Assembly: GCF_947507565.1 (NCBI RefSeq)
Contig: NC_089189.1
Span: 744,001-808,000, forward strand
DNA length: 64,000 bases
Direction of reading: 5' to 3'
Origin: Oscarella lobularis
Taxonomy: Eukaryota > Porifera > Homoscleromorpha > Homosclerophorida > Oscarellidae
Positions within the stretch are counted from its first letter, which is position 1. Each line of letters begins with the position of its first letter. The notes under the pieces were generated by a model, which was given only the letters and a program-made list of their open reading frames with translations, was not told the DNA's origin and searched no databases. The translations under genes were made by a program, and so were the position numbers. This document shows positions 47,678 through 58,630 of the stretch, piece by piece.

Positions 47678-48547
47678 TCGGAAGTAGGACGCACTCGAGC
47701 CCTTTAGAAATATTTAGTCAACCGCGGAATAGACGGGTAGAGCGGTTTGGCGACGGAAGAGTCGAATATACGTAGTAGCCAGAGGAATGGAGGTGGAGGC
47801 CGCGGTGAGGAGACGGCGTCTAGCTGCGGCTCGATCGCGCGATCGACTTCCCGTACACAGGTCAATGCATGACCCCGGGGGCATGCACGACGAGGGAGAA
47901 GGAGGGAACGAGGTAGGAGGAGAATCCCCCGCACTTACGCCGCGCTTAGGACCGCGTGGGCGTTCCTCGTTCTTATATTTAACTTGCGTGTAATATGTAA
48001 CGCGCACGTCATCTCCTGCGCACGACCGTCAGACAGCAGAGGTTGATTGATTAATTAGTCATTGACATCGTGCTTTTGCGCACATTGACTTCTGCGTCAG
48101 GTGAGAGAGAGGGATAGGGGCTCTCGGCGAAGCCCGTTGAGTTTAATTTTATGCATTATTCGACGTTCGGCGGCTTCGAAAAGAAGACCCTTTCCTTATG
48201 AATAGTTTGGCATTGCACGCTTCCTCGTGACTATATTCATGCAGTTCTCACAGTATCCTATGTCTTTTGCCTGACATGGTAGTCAATAGAGAAACGCCGA
48301 GACGTGCATATGCACTAGCTCGTTAATTGGATCGGAACCGAATGCCCAGACGTCAGTTCAACCGCACGCCCACTATCGTCGGTTTCGGCTGAATATTTCG
48401 AAGGTGACGACGAGAAACCTGCCATCTGCAGATTTCTCGACGCGTAATCTGTGGTTTGAGCTCGTCGCATATAAGGCCGCCGTTCTCCAATCGAGCTCTC
48501 ACAGATCACTTGCCCCCCTCGACATTAATTCTATCCGTACCAAAGCA
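47678..48547. promoter_or_regulatory. Divergent promoter region of the two-Ig gene and FGF-like gene C
   Basis: No exon recognised. A TATA-like CATATAAGG lies at about 48469-48477, roughly 70 bases before the start codon of gene C. On the opposite strand TTAAATATAAG near 47975 may serve the two-Ig gene. Confidence 0.5.
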
Positions 48548-49368
48548 ATGAAACTCATTGGAATCGCTTCCCTTCTTCTACTCCTCGCATCTGTTGCTCT
48601 ATTGTCGGTCGACGCCAGGAGACCGAAGAGAGGTCCACCTCGACTTCTCAGTCGCTTGAGGAGATCGAGCCACCACAACTTGAAACACAACTCCAAGTTC
48701 GTGTGTCTTCCTAGCAGTCGTCTCGGCGCTTACGTCGTCTTCTACGTCGGTCAGTCGAACGAGCATTATCTCACTGTCGATGAGTCGCCGAATTTTACGC
48801 GGGGGATTCTTAACAAGACGGCGGTCACGAATGCGACGAAGGTGTCGCCGCCGGAGAGGGCACGCTTCAGTCTGTGTCAGGCGCCGTCCGCGTTGAGTCA
48901 CGGCGGCGAATTGGTCATCTTTCAGTCGAAAGCGACGAATAGCTGTCTTGGCGTCAACGAACACGGTGGCATTTCTCTGTTTAAAGAGGTAAGGATGACC
49001 GTCCCGGGCGGCATTTCGTGCATGTGCTTATGAAAACATGTTTTCCTTAGTCGAAGTGCAACGAAACGGTGTTTCTCGCTGTAGGCAAGAGAAAATTGGA
49101 TGGACTGCTCAACGACTGCACGCACTGTCATTCGTTGTGCGCTCTGAAGGGCGAGCGCACGTGGCTGACGAGAACAGATGAAAACCGGAAGTTTCAGGGC
49201 TTCGAGATGACGACCGACTACCCGTACGCGTGCGGCGGTCGTAATAATTTCACGGCTGCCATTTCGGACGCGAGTACGTGCAAATTTGCTGACACTCTAA
49301 TTCTGAGAGAAGAAATTGTCAATATGGCCGTTCCGATGGCATACTGGCCTAAACAAGAACAAAACTGA
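48548..49368 (+). CDS. Secreted beta-trefoil FGF-like protein C
   Basis: Two exons in phase (48548-48988, 49051-49368) encode 252 residues. The signal peptide is MKLIGIASLLLLLASVALLS, followed by a dibasic stretch (RRPKRGPPRLLSRLRRSS) that could be a furin site or heparin-binding segment. The beta-rich domain contains YVVFYVGQSNEHYLTVDESP and ELVIFQSKATNSCLGVNEHG, each a strand - turn - strand with the YL/CL-x-V-x-E/D pattern of trefoil lobes. The intron follows GISLFKE, in the same structural place as in A and B. Then KCNETVFLAVG parallels FGF NEECLFLE. N-glycosylation sites are present (NFT, NKT, NAT). A TATA box lies upstream. FGF membership is inferred; another beta-trefoil family is possible. 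Confidence 0.55.
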
Positions 49369-49532
49369 CTGCGTCCAGTTATCTATTATTAATATTTTTT
49401 TAAGTGTCCATGCGTGTATTTGTGTTTCTATAATTAACTGTCCGTGCTGCAATAAAAAACTCGTCCTATTTTATTATCCGTGGTGTGATACGTAGTAGTG
49501 TGTGTCGTGTGACGCGCGTTAGCTACGTGCGC

Positions 49533-51699
49533 ATGCAACGCGTTTACAGTTCCATCAGAGACGTTTTGAAACGCTTTTCGCTTACGAAGAAGTGGCATAT
49601 GGAACTAGAAGGAGCGGAGAAGGACGTCGGCGAGCCGCCGGCAAAACGAACGCGCGCCGACGACATCAAATGGATGAGAAATAAGAAAATGGCGCTCTAC
49701 GTGTCCTACATCGGTCAAGGCTACTCGGGAATGCAGCGAAACGATGGCGTAAAGAGCATCGAAGAAGATCTGCTCAACGCTCTCGTAGAAATCGGCGCCA
49801 TTATGGACGACCATCGAAAACACACGGACAAAGTGAGGGGGCGCGGTCACTGGTCAGATAAACGATGTGTGAAACTAGATTCGATTTCAACGCTGTTCGA
49901 GAACGGATAAGGGAGTTTCGGCTGCAATCAACGTTGTCTCGCTTAAGATAAGAATCCTATTTATAAAATTTAATTTTCATTAGCAATTAATTAATTAATT
50001 AATCAAATAATTAATTAATCGAAATTTATTTTACATGGCCATGACGCAAGACAGACTGAAACAACTCAACGAATGTCTACCGGATAAAATAGAAGCAATA
50101 GGTAGAGTGAGCGCTTCTCCTCATCGAGACGTCCGGTCGCAGCAATCTTGTACGTAGGATTCCTAAGAACGACGCGATCGTTTGACGCCAAGCTCGCCTG
50201 TACGGCTCGCTCGTACGGATATCTGACGCCCACCTTCGCCTTTGCACCTACGCACGCGGTGGATATTATATATATATATATGGTTTATTGAATACCAACT
50301 CTGATCGTGTGACTTTGTTTAGAAAACGAGACGGGATTTTCGTATGACAGGTATATAAAAAACGTATTGGGGAGGGTAAGCAGCAAGATAAAATACCTTC
50401 ATAAGCAAACTTTTCTCGGAGAGGGTAAAACAAACATTGGACTCCTGCATATGTATAGTCTCTCATACCTTGCAAGAACTGCGCAGTGTTCTTATAAAGC
50501 TCACCATATTTTCCCCATTGGCTAGATGATATTCGTGCGCGCGTTCAGAGCCTTTTGACCCGCTTCACTGGAACCCACAAATTTCACAATTTTACGTCGA
50601 GAAAGTGGGTGAACTAGACTTTCTATTGGGGCACCCTCGACCGCAGCCGTTTTCTCGCAGAGGGCCGGCGGACGACAGCGCTCAACGCTACATCACGAAT
50701 TTCACTGTATTGGAAATAGAAAATCGCGCAGAGAAAAAAAATCGACTACCCTTCTTTTTAGTGCGGCGAACCGTTCGTTCGAAACGACGTGGAGTTCGTA
50801 ATGCTCTTGGTGAGGGGACAGAGTTTTTTACTTCATCAAATTAGGAAAATGATAGGTAGGATATAGGCAATGAATAGTCGCAAAGACGTCCGAGAAATTT
50901 CCCTAGGACTGGTCATAGCCGTAGTGCAAGGGCACACGAGCGACGAGGCAATTGATCGCGCATGGAAACCGGAAAAGGTAAGGGGAAATAGTTTAATTAG
51001 AAGAGGTATATACGATTTTTTTGATATCCTAGATGGACGTGCCCAGAGCGCCAGCTTTAGGACTGTTTCTTAATCAGGTATGCGTGTATCGCGATGTGGG
51101 GTTCTCGCGCGCGCGCGAGTGTTCTCCGTCTCTGCAGCCGTATTATGATTTTTATAATAAGAAGTACGGAAACGACGGCGTTCATCAACCCATCGATTTC
51201 GATTTATACAAAGTGAGTGGGAGATAGTTGCGAACGTCTGCGATGAGACGCTTTATTCGCAGGAACGAATTGAGGCGTTTAAAGCGAAAATTCACGACGT
51301 CATCGTCAAGACGGAACTGCGGGAAAACAGGTAGGATTATTGGGGAGACGGTTACGTCTTATTGTAGGCCTACTTATTGTGGGTACATGCAGTATGATGC
51401 ATTGGTTGGACACATTGGGTTTGCATACGTACGTTGACGGCGAAGGGACCAAAGACGAAGGAGTGAAGGAGAAAACGGAGGTTCAGGAAAACGACGAGAA
51501 GGCGATTTCTCAAGATGAAGGAGTAGAGGAGAAAGCAGACGTTGAGGACAACGTCGACGACGAGAAAGCGATTTCTCAAGAAGAAGAAGAAGAAGAAGGA
51601 GTAGAGGAGAAAGCAGAGGTTCAGGAAAACGTCGACGAGAAAGCAATGTCTCAAGTAAGTCACGAAAAGGGAGACAGTGAAGCAAAGCAAATGGAATAA
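49533..51699 (+). CDS. PUS1: tRNA pseudouridine synthase PUS1
   Basis: PUS1 converts uridine to pseudouridine in tRNAs and other RNAs of nucleus and mitochondria. Start at 49533 ([15 protein letters not shown]), a plausible mitochondrial presequence. Blocks: [40 protein letters not shown] with the catalytic Asp in [91 protein letters not shown] and [20 protein letters not shown]. Exons 49533-49832, 49879-49947 and 50035-50101 are exactly in phase. The intron 49948-50034 reads AT...AC rather than GT...AG (see findings). The middle part, 50280-50700, has short exons I could not all place. The last exon adds an acidic repeat tail ([14 protein letters not shown] and variants) that human PUS1 lacks. 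Confidence 0.93.
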
Positions 51700-52100
51700 A
51701 TACAGCAGTAGTATAGAGTCGAAACCGCGTATTCGAGCAACGTTGTGGGTCCTTTTGTATTTCCCAATACTGTACTAGGGCTCTAGATATACTGTACTTG
51801 CGTCTATAATTAAAATATCTCCCTCTATAGAGACAGAGCACTTTATGTACCGCATATAACCCCTGATAGATCTCAAGCAGTTGCACATTCTCAAATCTCT
51901 CGTAGATGGATTTCTGCACTTAGTTAACACGAAATCAAAACAAGTGTCGATGGGCAATACGTACTACCCATCTGTTTACATTATCACGTGCGCCTTTCAG
52001 AGGCTCCACCCGCTACACGTGACCCAGCCCCACCCTGCACAGCAGCTAACGCTCCCTCTTTCTCTTTCTTTTTTTTGGCCTCGATATCTCCGCTCCTGCA
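51700..52100. other. Intergenic region between PUS1 and filamin
   Basis: No gene seen. A CT-rich stretch lies at about 52050-52078, just before the filamin start codon. Confidence 0.5.
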
Positions 52101-55100
52101 ATGGTGGAACCGGCGAAAAAAAATTGGGCTAAATTTCAAGCGAAAACCCTTCTCAATTGGGTCAACAACAAGCTGCGCGGCAACTTGCGCTCCGATCCCA
52201 CGGTGACGGGCCAAGTGAAGGACCTGACGACCGATTTACAAGACGGCCTCCTGCTAATTCGACTCGCCGAAGCGTGCGTCAAACCGAAGAAGATCAAACG
52301 CTACAACAAGAAGCCGCTCATCAAAATTCAAAAACTCGAAAACATCATCTGCGTCTTTCGCTTTTTCGAAAGCGACGGCACGAAATTCGTCAACATAGGT
52401 AAGAGAGAGAAAAAAAAACGAGAGGGCGTGTAGTCGAAGATTTAAACTGACCACGCCCACGCATTTTTTTGATAAGGTCCCGAAGACATTCACAACGGCA
52501 ACGAGAAATTGATATGCGGCTTCATATGGACGCTCATACAAAAGTATCAATTTCGTCTGAGCAATCGCAAACTGTCGCCGAAAAAGGTCATGCTCGACTG
52601 GCTGAAGGCCCTCATGCCGGAAGTGCCGGTGACGAACTTCTCGACCGACTGGAACTCGGGCGTCGTTCTCTGCGCGCTCGTCGATCACATCGGCCCGGGA
52701 CTGTGTCCGAATTACGCGTCGCTCAATCCGAACGACGGCGAAGCGAATTGTCGACTCGGCGTCGAACTCGCCGAACGGAGTCTCAAAGTGCCGCCCGTCT
52801 TGGAACCGCGCGATCTCGCTCATCCGCTCATCGACGAAATGAGCGTCATGACGTACGTCTCGTGTTTCTGCGATCCGTACGCCGTCCAATTGCTCGCCTG
52901 GCTTCAGAAGACGCTGCCCGACGTGCCGATTCAGAATTTCTCAACCGATTGGAATAACGGCGTGGCGCTCGCCGCGCTCGTCGACTCCATGTCGCCGGGG
53001 CTCTTTCCCGACCACGCGACCTTGCCCAAAGCGCGCGCCCTGCAAAACTGCACGCGCGCCATGGACTTGGCCGAGGAGCGGCTCGGCGTCGCGAAGCTTC
53101 TCACGCCGGGCGAGCTCACCGATCCGAAAGTCGATCAGCTGCTCGTCATGACGTACGTGACCCAATACCAAACGGCGACGCTTCAGGCGCTCGCGAAACA
53201 GTGTCGCGCCGTCGGCCTCGCGACGCGAATCAAGAGCGGCGCCGGGGCGCGCGTAAAATTTCAAATCGACACGAGCGGCAGCGGCGAGGGCAAAGTCGAA
53301 ACGATCGTGACGCGCGCGGGGGGAGATGTCGTACCCGTTACCATGGAAACGTCACCGGAAGACGATCGTTTCTACGACGTTTCGTTTCCCGCGGCCGACG
53401 CGGGAGTCTACGTCGTCGACGTGCGCTTGAACGACGATTCGATAGCGGGAATGCCGCGCGACGTGAACGCCTACGACGCGACGCGCGTCTTTTTCGCGTC
53501 GGCGCTCAAGCCGAACGTCGCCGTCGGCGAAACGTGCGATTTCGTCGTCGACACGTCGAAGGCGGGCGGCGGCACGCTCGAGATCCGGCTCACCGACGAG
53601 AATACGGGACTCGCTTTGAAAGCCGACGTCGTCGAGGAAACCGATCGCGTGCACGCGGCGTCGTTCGCGCCGACCGACGTCGGCGTCGTCACGGTGCACG
53701 TCACGTGGGAAGGAGACGACGTACCCGGAAGTCCGTTTCGAATCGGCGTTTTCAATGCCGAACGCGTGCGAGCCTACGGCGAAGGTCTACTGTCCGGCGA
53801 AGGAAAGACCGGTCAAGTCGTCGCGTTCAACGTGTCGACGGAAAATGCCGGCGAAGCGAAGCTCGCCGTCGAGGTGACGGGACAGCAGGCCGTCTATCCG
53901 GTTGAGATCAAGCAGCGCGACGCGACCGAGTACGAAGTCGCCTTTCAACCGTGGAAAGTCGGCGCGCACGAGGTCGAGATCGCCTGGGGTGGACGTCCCA
54001 TTCCGCGCAGTCCCTTTCCCTTGCAAATCACCGGGCAGCAGTGCGACGTCACGGGCGTGCCAACGTCATCGATCATAGGCGAACCGATCGCGTTCGCCGT
54101 CGACGTTTCGCGCGCGGGCGACGTCGCCGTGGGCGTCCAAGTTGCGGGGCCTCGCGACGGCGTGGCCAAACACGTGGAACCCAATTCGCAAGCGGACGGC
54201 CTCTATAAATTCTCCCACGTTCCCGATCAGACCGGTTCTCACACGATCAACGTGACTTTGGATCGTCAACCGGCGCCCGCCGGACCGTTCGTCGTCAACG
54301 TCGTCGATCCGTCGTGTTGCGCGTTTCTCGCGCCGCCGCCGTCGAGCGTTCACGTCGATCGCGCCCAAACGCTTCGCGTGACGACGCGCGGCGGCGGCGA
54401 CGGCGACGGCACCGACGCGCTCGCCGTACGAATTCACTCGTCGCGATCGAAAATCGCAATACCGTTCGACGTCGTTGCCGCCGCCGATTCGACGTCATCG
54501 ATTACGTTCACGCCGACGACAGTCGATCTCGTCGACGTCGAAGTCACGTGGCACGGACGGCACATACCGTCGAGTCCCGTATCAATTCACGTATGCGATT
54601 CGTCGAAAGTCAAAATCTCCGGCGGCGATCTTCTCTCGGGCGTCGGCAAGACCGGCCAGCCGGTTTCGTTTCGCGTCGAAACGAAAGACGCCGGCGACGG
54701 TCAACTTCACGTCGAGCCGCGCGGTCCGACTGCCGTCTACCCGGTCGACATCAAAGACGCCGCCGAGAACGAACCCGGAACTAAAATCGTCACGTTCACG
54801 CCGTGGCAAGTCGGCGAGCACGCGATCGACGTCAAACTCGGTGGCGAATCCGTGCCGCACAGTCCGTTCGCGTTTGCCGTCACCGGCGTCCAATGCACGG
54901 TGACCGGCGTTCCCAAAATGGCGCTCATCGATCAGACGATCGAATTCGAATTGGACGTGAGCGGATCGGGCGACGTGCGCGTCGACGTCGCGACGCGAAG
55001 CCCATCGGGCGAGACGAGCGTCGTGCCGCTCGAGAAACTCGTCGACGGGAAATACGACGGCGTGTTTGTGCCGACCGAGGCCGGGGAGTATTACATCGAA

Positions 55101-57167
55101 GTGAGTTTGGATAGGGAGCCCATTGGCTCCGGGCCCATCTGCGTCAAAGTCGTCGACGCGGCTCTGTGCAAGATGACGCCGCCTCCGCCTCCTGCGTATC
55201 GCGTCGGCGTGCCGCAGACGTTGACCGTCGACGGACGAAGCGCCGGTGCCGGCGCTCTCGGAGTGCGCATCGTCACGCTCAAAGATAAAGCGGCCGTCCC
55301 TTTCGTCGTCGCGGAAACGGAAGAACAAGGCGTTTGGCAAATCGATTTCACGCCGAACGGCGTGGATACATTGAGCATCGACGTCAAGTGGAGCGGTCGT
55401 CACGTCGCGTCGAGTCCACTCGCAATTCCCATCTATGATCCCGCGTTGGCGCGCGTCGACGGCGACGAGCTGCGTCGCGGCAAAGGCAAAGTCGGTCAAC
55501 GCGTTCACTTCACCGTGGACGTCGGCGACGCCGGCAGCGTAAAGCCCGAAGTGACCGCCGCCGGTCCGACGGCATTCCAAGCCGTTCAAATGACGCGACG
55601 AGACGACGACGACGGCGTCTACGCCGTCGATTTCGTTCCGTGGGAACCGGGCGATCATCGCGTCAGCGTTCGCCTCGGCGACGACGAAGTCCCCGGCAGT
55701 CCCTTCGAAATGGACGTCGAACGATCGATCGACGCGCGCACGGTCGTCGCGACGGGCGACGGGACTCGCACGGCGTACATCGACGCGGCGACGTCGTTCG
55801 AATTCCAAACGACGCAGAGTGGACTTCTCGACGTGGAGGGCGCAATCGCGTGCACGCTGCAAGGCGTACGCAGCAGCGTCGACGTGCACGTGGAAGATCT
55901 CGGCGACGGAAAGTACAGGGGCACGTACGTTTCCCAATTCGCCGGCGCCTATCTTCTACTCGTGCGTCTCTTCGGCGTCGACGTGCCCGGGAGTCCGTTC
56001 AAGGTGACCGTCTACGTGAAAGCCGACGCGACCAAGTGTCGCGTCGAACGCGGCGGCGCTTTGGCGTCGAGCGGCATACTCGTCGGTAAACCGGTCAGCT
56101 TCCGGGTTAGCACGCAAGACGCCGGCGTCGGGAAAATCGTCGTCGTGGTAACGAGTCCGCGTGGGCGTGTCGTTCGCGTTTACTCGGCGGAAGAAGACGA
56201 CGGGTTCGTGTCGTATCGTTTCGACACCGACGAACCGGGACGATATAGCGTTCGCGTCACGTGGTCCGGCGACGACGTTCCCGGTTCGCCTTTCAAGGTC
56301 AAAGTGTGGCCGCCGCCCGATTCCGGGCAGGTTCGCGTCGAAGGGCCGGGATTGCACGATTGCAACGTCGGCGACGTGGGCGAGTTTACGATCGACGCGA
56401 AGGACGCCGGTCTCGGCACGTTGCTCGTTCGCGTGCACGGCATCAAGGACGCGTTCAAGATCAAACTCAAGTCCGGCGTGGGCGGCGACGCGCGCGTGGT
56501 GCGCGCCACGTACGATCCCAAAGAGCCGGGCGATTATATCATCATTGTCAAGTGGGAAGACGTCGAAGTGCCTGGAAGTCCGTTCGAAGTGAAGATACGA
56601 GATCCGGAGGAGAACGAGGAGGGCGAGAGTCGGGGAAGACATCGTCGTCGTCGTCGGAAAATCGATGTGGATGAAAGGGAAGAGGACGCGGTCTTGTATA
56701 ATCCGTCGGAACCGGATATATACAAAGCGGCGGAATCCAATAAGCAATATCCTATACGTTCGCCTAGAAGGAAAGCGACGTCGCCGCCTCCTCCTCCCGC
56801 AGCCGCCGCTGGTGCTGGTGCTCCAGTCAAACGTCAGGCAACGAAAACGCGTTCAGTAGAGCGACGGCACATTTCGCCGCCGCCGCCGGCGGCGTCAGCT
56901 AAAGGAGGCGGCGTACGTCGGACCAAGGCGGCGACGACGCCTGATCCCGTGCCACCTCCCGCGCACGTGCGTCAAGAGAAGGAGAAGAAAAGGAGAAAAT
57001 CGAGACGATCCCATACGGAGCCTGTGCCGGTTCAGCAAGAGAATTGGTCATTTGGTGCGTCCGTGCAGTCGGCGAATAATCCGGGTGGCGTTCCAGGGGT
57101 AGTCGCATCTGGACGAAAGGTGAGCGGAGATCGGGGACAGGAGAAACGAAAACCGAAAAAGCGCTAA
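52101..57167 (+). CDS. Filamin-type actin cross-linker with three CH domains and twelve filamin repeats (jitterbug-like)
   Basis: Exon 1 (52101-52398) and a single 4.7-kb exon (52477-57167) encode 1662 residues. CH1 is FQAKTLLNWVNNKLRGNLRS ... TDLQDGLLLIRLAEA ... LICGFIWTLIQKYQ. CH2 is MLDWLKALMPEVPVTNFSTD ... GVVLCALVDHIGPGLCP. CH3 is LLAWLQKTLPDVPIQNFSTD ... GVALAALVDSMSPGLFP. About twelve Ig-like filamin repeats follow, most closing on a PGSPF-type motif. Ordinary filamins have two CH domains. Three CH domains plus filamin repeats is the layout known for Drosophila Jitterbug, an actin organiser in epithelia and tendon cells. The repeats show a three-repeat period (LLSGxGKTGQ, then CxVTGVP, then CxxxPPPP), seen at repeats 3-5 and 6-8. 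The C-terminal 200 residues are basic, proline-rich and probably disordered. No filamin dimerisation repeat is clear at the end. Confidence 0.93.
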
Positions 57168-57541
57168 ATAGACATGTATACTCACTCATTGCTGTTTTTT
57201 ATATGTCACGTGCTGTATTTATTCTGCCTGCAGTAGCTGTTCGTTGTTGTTCTCCCGAGAAAAGGTCTTTCTCCCCTCGGCGAGCCTTCTAGACGTTCCA
57301 CGATTGACGCAAGGAGGTTAACGGAGCCACCCGGTAAGCGCAGAACGCGAGGAGGACCCCACGTACGAACCTAAGCGTCGCCTTCGCGAAGGATCGATGG
57401 TCTTCTGCTCAGATCGTCGTGCAAGTGTGAGCGATGGAAGCGCAGGGACGCGGCGTCTCCGCTAGGCTTCGCCTTCGTTTCGCTCGACTTTTTTTCGAGA
57501 AACCGTGAGCTATGCCATTGTTTTACCTAATGCGCTCGTAT
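57168..57541. other. Filamin 3' region
   Basis: No gene recognised. It includes a 12-base palindrome, CCTTCGCGAAGG, near 57380. Confidence 0.4.
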
Positions 57542-57582
57542 TTCGAGAATGTGTCGCGGGACTCCGACGACACATTCTCGAA
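57542..57582. repeat. Perfect 15-bp hairpin
   Basis: The arm TTCGAGAATGTGTCG (57542-57556) is exactly complementary to 57568-57582, with an 11-base loop. It lies between the filamin gene and a spectrin-repeat exon. Function unknown. Confidence 0.85.
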
Positions 57583-57617
57583 TTCTGACGAAAGAGGATG
57601 GATAGGTCAGAGCAAAC

Positions 57618-57734
57618 ATGGCCTTGGGCACCTGGATGATGGAAAAGATGCGAGTCGCCTGCTATGAATCGTACACGAATCTTCAAGGAAAATTGCAAAA
57701 TCACCATGCCTTCGAAGCGGAAGTCTCGACCAAG
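57618..57734 (+). pseudogene. Isolated spectrin-repeat exon, probably a gene fragment
   Basis: This 39-codon frame ends at a clean GTATAA donor. Its second half, SYTNLQGKLQNHHAFEAEVS, is a near-standard spectrin-repeat segment (compare DPTNLQGKLQKHQAFEAEL in alpha-spectrin). A short in-phase exon, NDHQRSIFSLAK, may follow at about 57799-57834. I could not extend the repeat further, and no other spectrin exon is visible on either side. It is either a relic of a duplicated spectrin gene or a small gene with more exons than I can see. Confidence 0.5.
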
Positions 57735-58145
57735 GTATAATATATCAATCTTTTTGTGCTAAATCATAGCTGTAGATACGAAATGGTACTCAATTAGAAT
57801 GACCATCAGCGTAGCATCTTCAGTCTTGCAAAGGTATTGTGATCTTTATATACGCAATTCTTCAAGCAGCTTTTTTCTAGGTCAGGAGGAAAGATGCAAG
57901 GTTGAAAGAAGATGTGTGTGTCTGCTGCATGTTGTCTGTTCTTTGAGCTGCATGTTGCATGACGCAGCGTGCAAGTTCCTTCGCCCAAGCTCCACCAGTA
58001 ATACGAGCAAAGGAACGTGCGTTTGCATCTGATCTCCACTGTACCTTGTTTCATCGCACCCCAGCCAGGGTGACGTCGTCTCTCGCCAAGGTAACTAAGC
58101 TGCAGCCTCCTCCCAGTAGAGACTTCTTTGTTTGTTTTAGGCTAA

Positions 58146-58413
58146 GGGGTCCTGGGCAAGACCCCGTCAAAAACTGCCCTGCAGGGGTCCTGGGCAAGAC
58201 CCCGTTGAAACTGCCCTGTAGGGGTCCTGGGCAAGACCCCGTCAAAACTGCCTTTGAATACGCGAGGGAGAACTCTGTTATTTTTATTTCAATTTATTAA
58301 ATAAATTATCTGTCCTTCCCCTTTATCTATGAACAGTTTTTGATTACGGGGTCATGCTCAGGACCCCGGTGAGCAGTTTTTTTTATCACGGGGTCATACT
58401 CAGGACCCCTGAC
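58146..58413. repeat. Array of five GGGGTC-N8-GACCCC inverted repeats, three direct and two inverted
   Basis: Three units of about 37-38 bases at 58146, 58184 and 58221 each contain GGGGTCCTGGGCAAGACCCC. Two more units at about 58348 and 58394 contain GGGGTCATGCTCAGGACCCC or a one-base variant. The second type matches the reverse complement of the first at 18 of 20 bases, and the flanking GTCAAAACTGCC reappears as CAGTTTTTGA on the other side. The whole stretch therefore looks like a fold-back structure with a unique centre of about 90 bases. Confidence 0.85.
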
Positions 58414-58630
58414 TCCTACAAAAACAAAGTCAAACGTAACTAGTTACTTTGCGTTCTCCTACTCGTACCTGTTCGTCCTTTGACTGGAGCCCAACAGCGT
58501 TCTCTAGAGAAAATCAGAAGAGACACGTCCAACATTCCATCGTTATTTCCAAACGAAATCATATATATACTAAATACTCCACAACTATTCAACTACCAAA
58601 AACCAGGAACCAAATCCTGTTTCAGCGCTC

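Noticed and set aside
53201-56747. Arginine-rich frames on both strands within filamin
   Set aside because: They are out-of-frame readings of the GAC/GTC-rich filamin rod, which has one clear 1552-codon frame.
58146-58260. Three regularly spaced repeats as a CRISPR array
   Set aside because: The spacers are near-identical parts of one 37-38 base tandem unit and the genome is eukaryotic.
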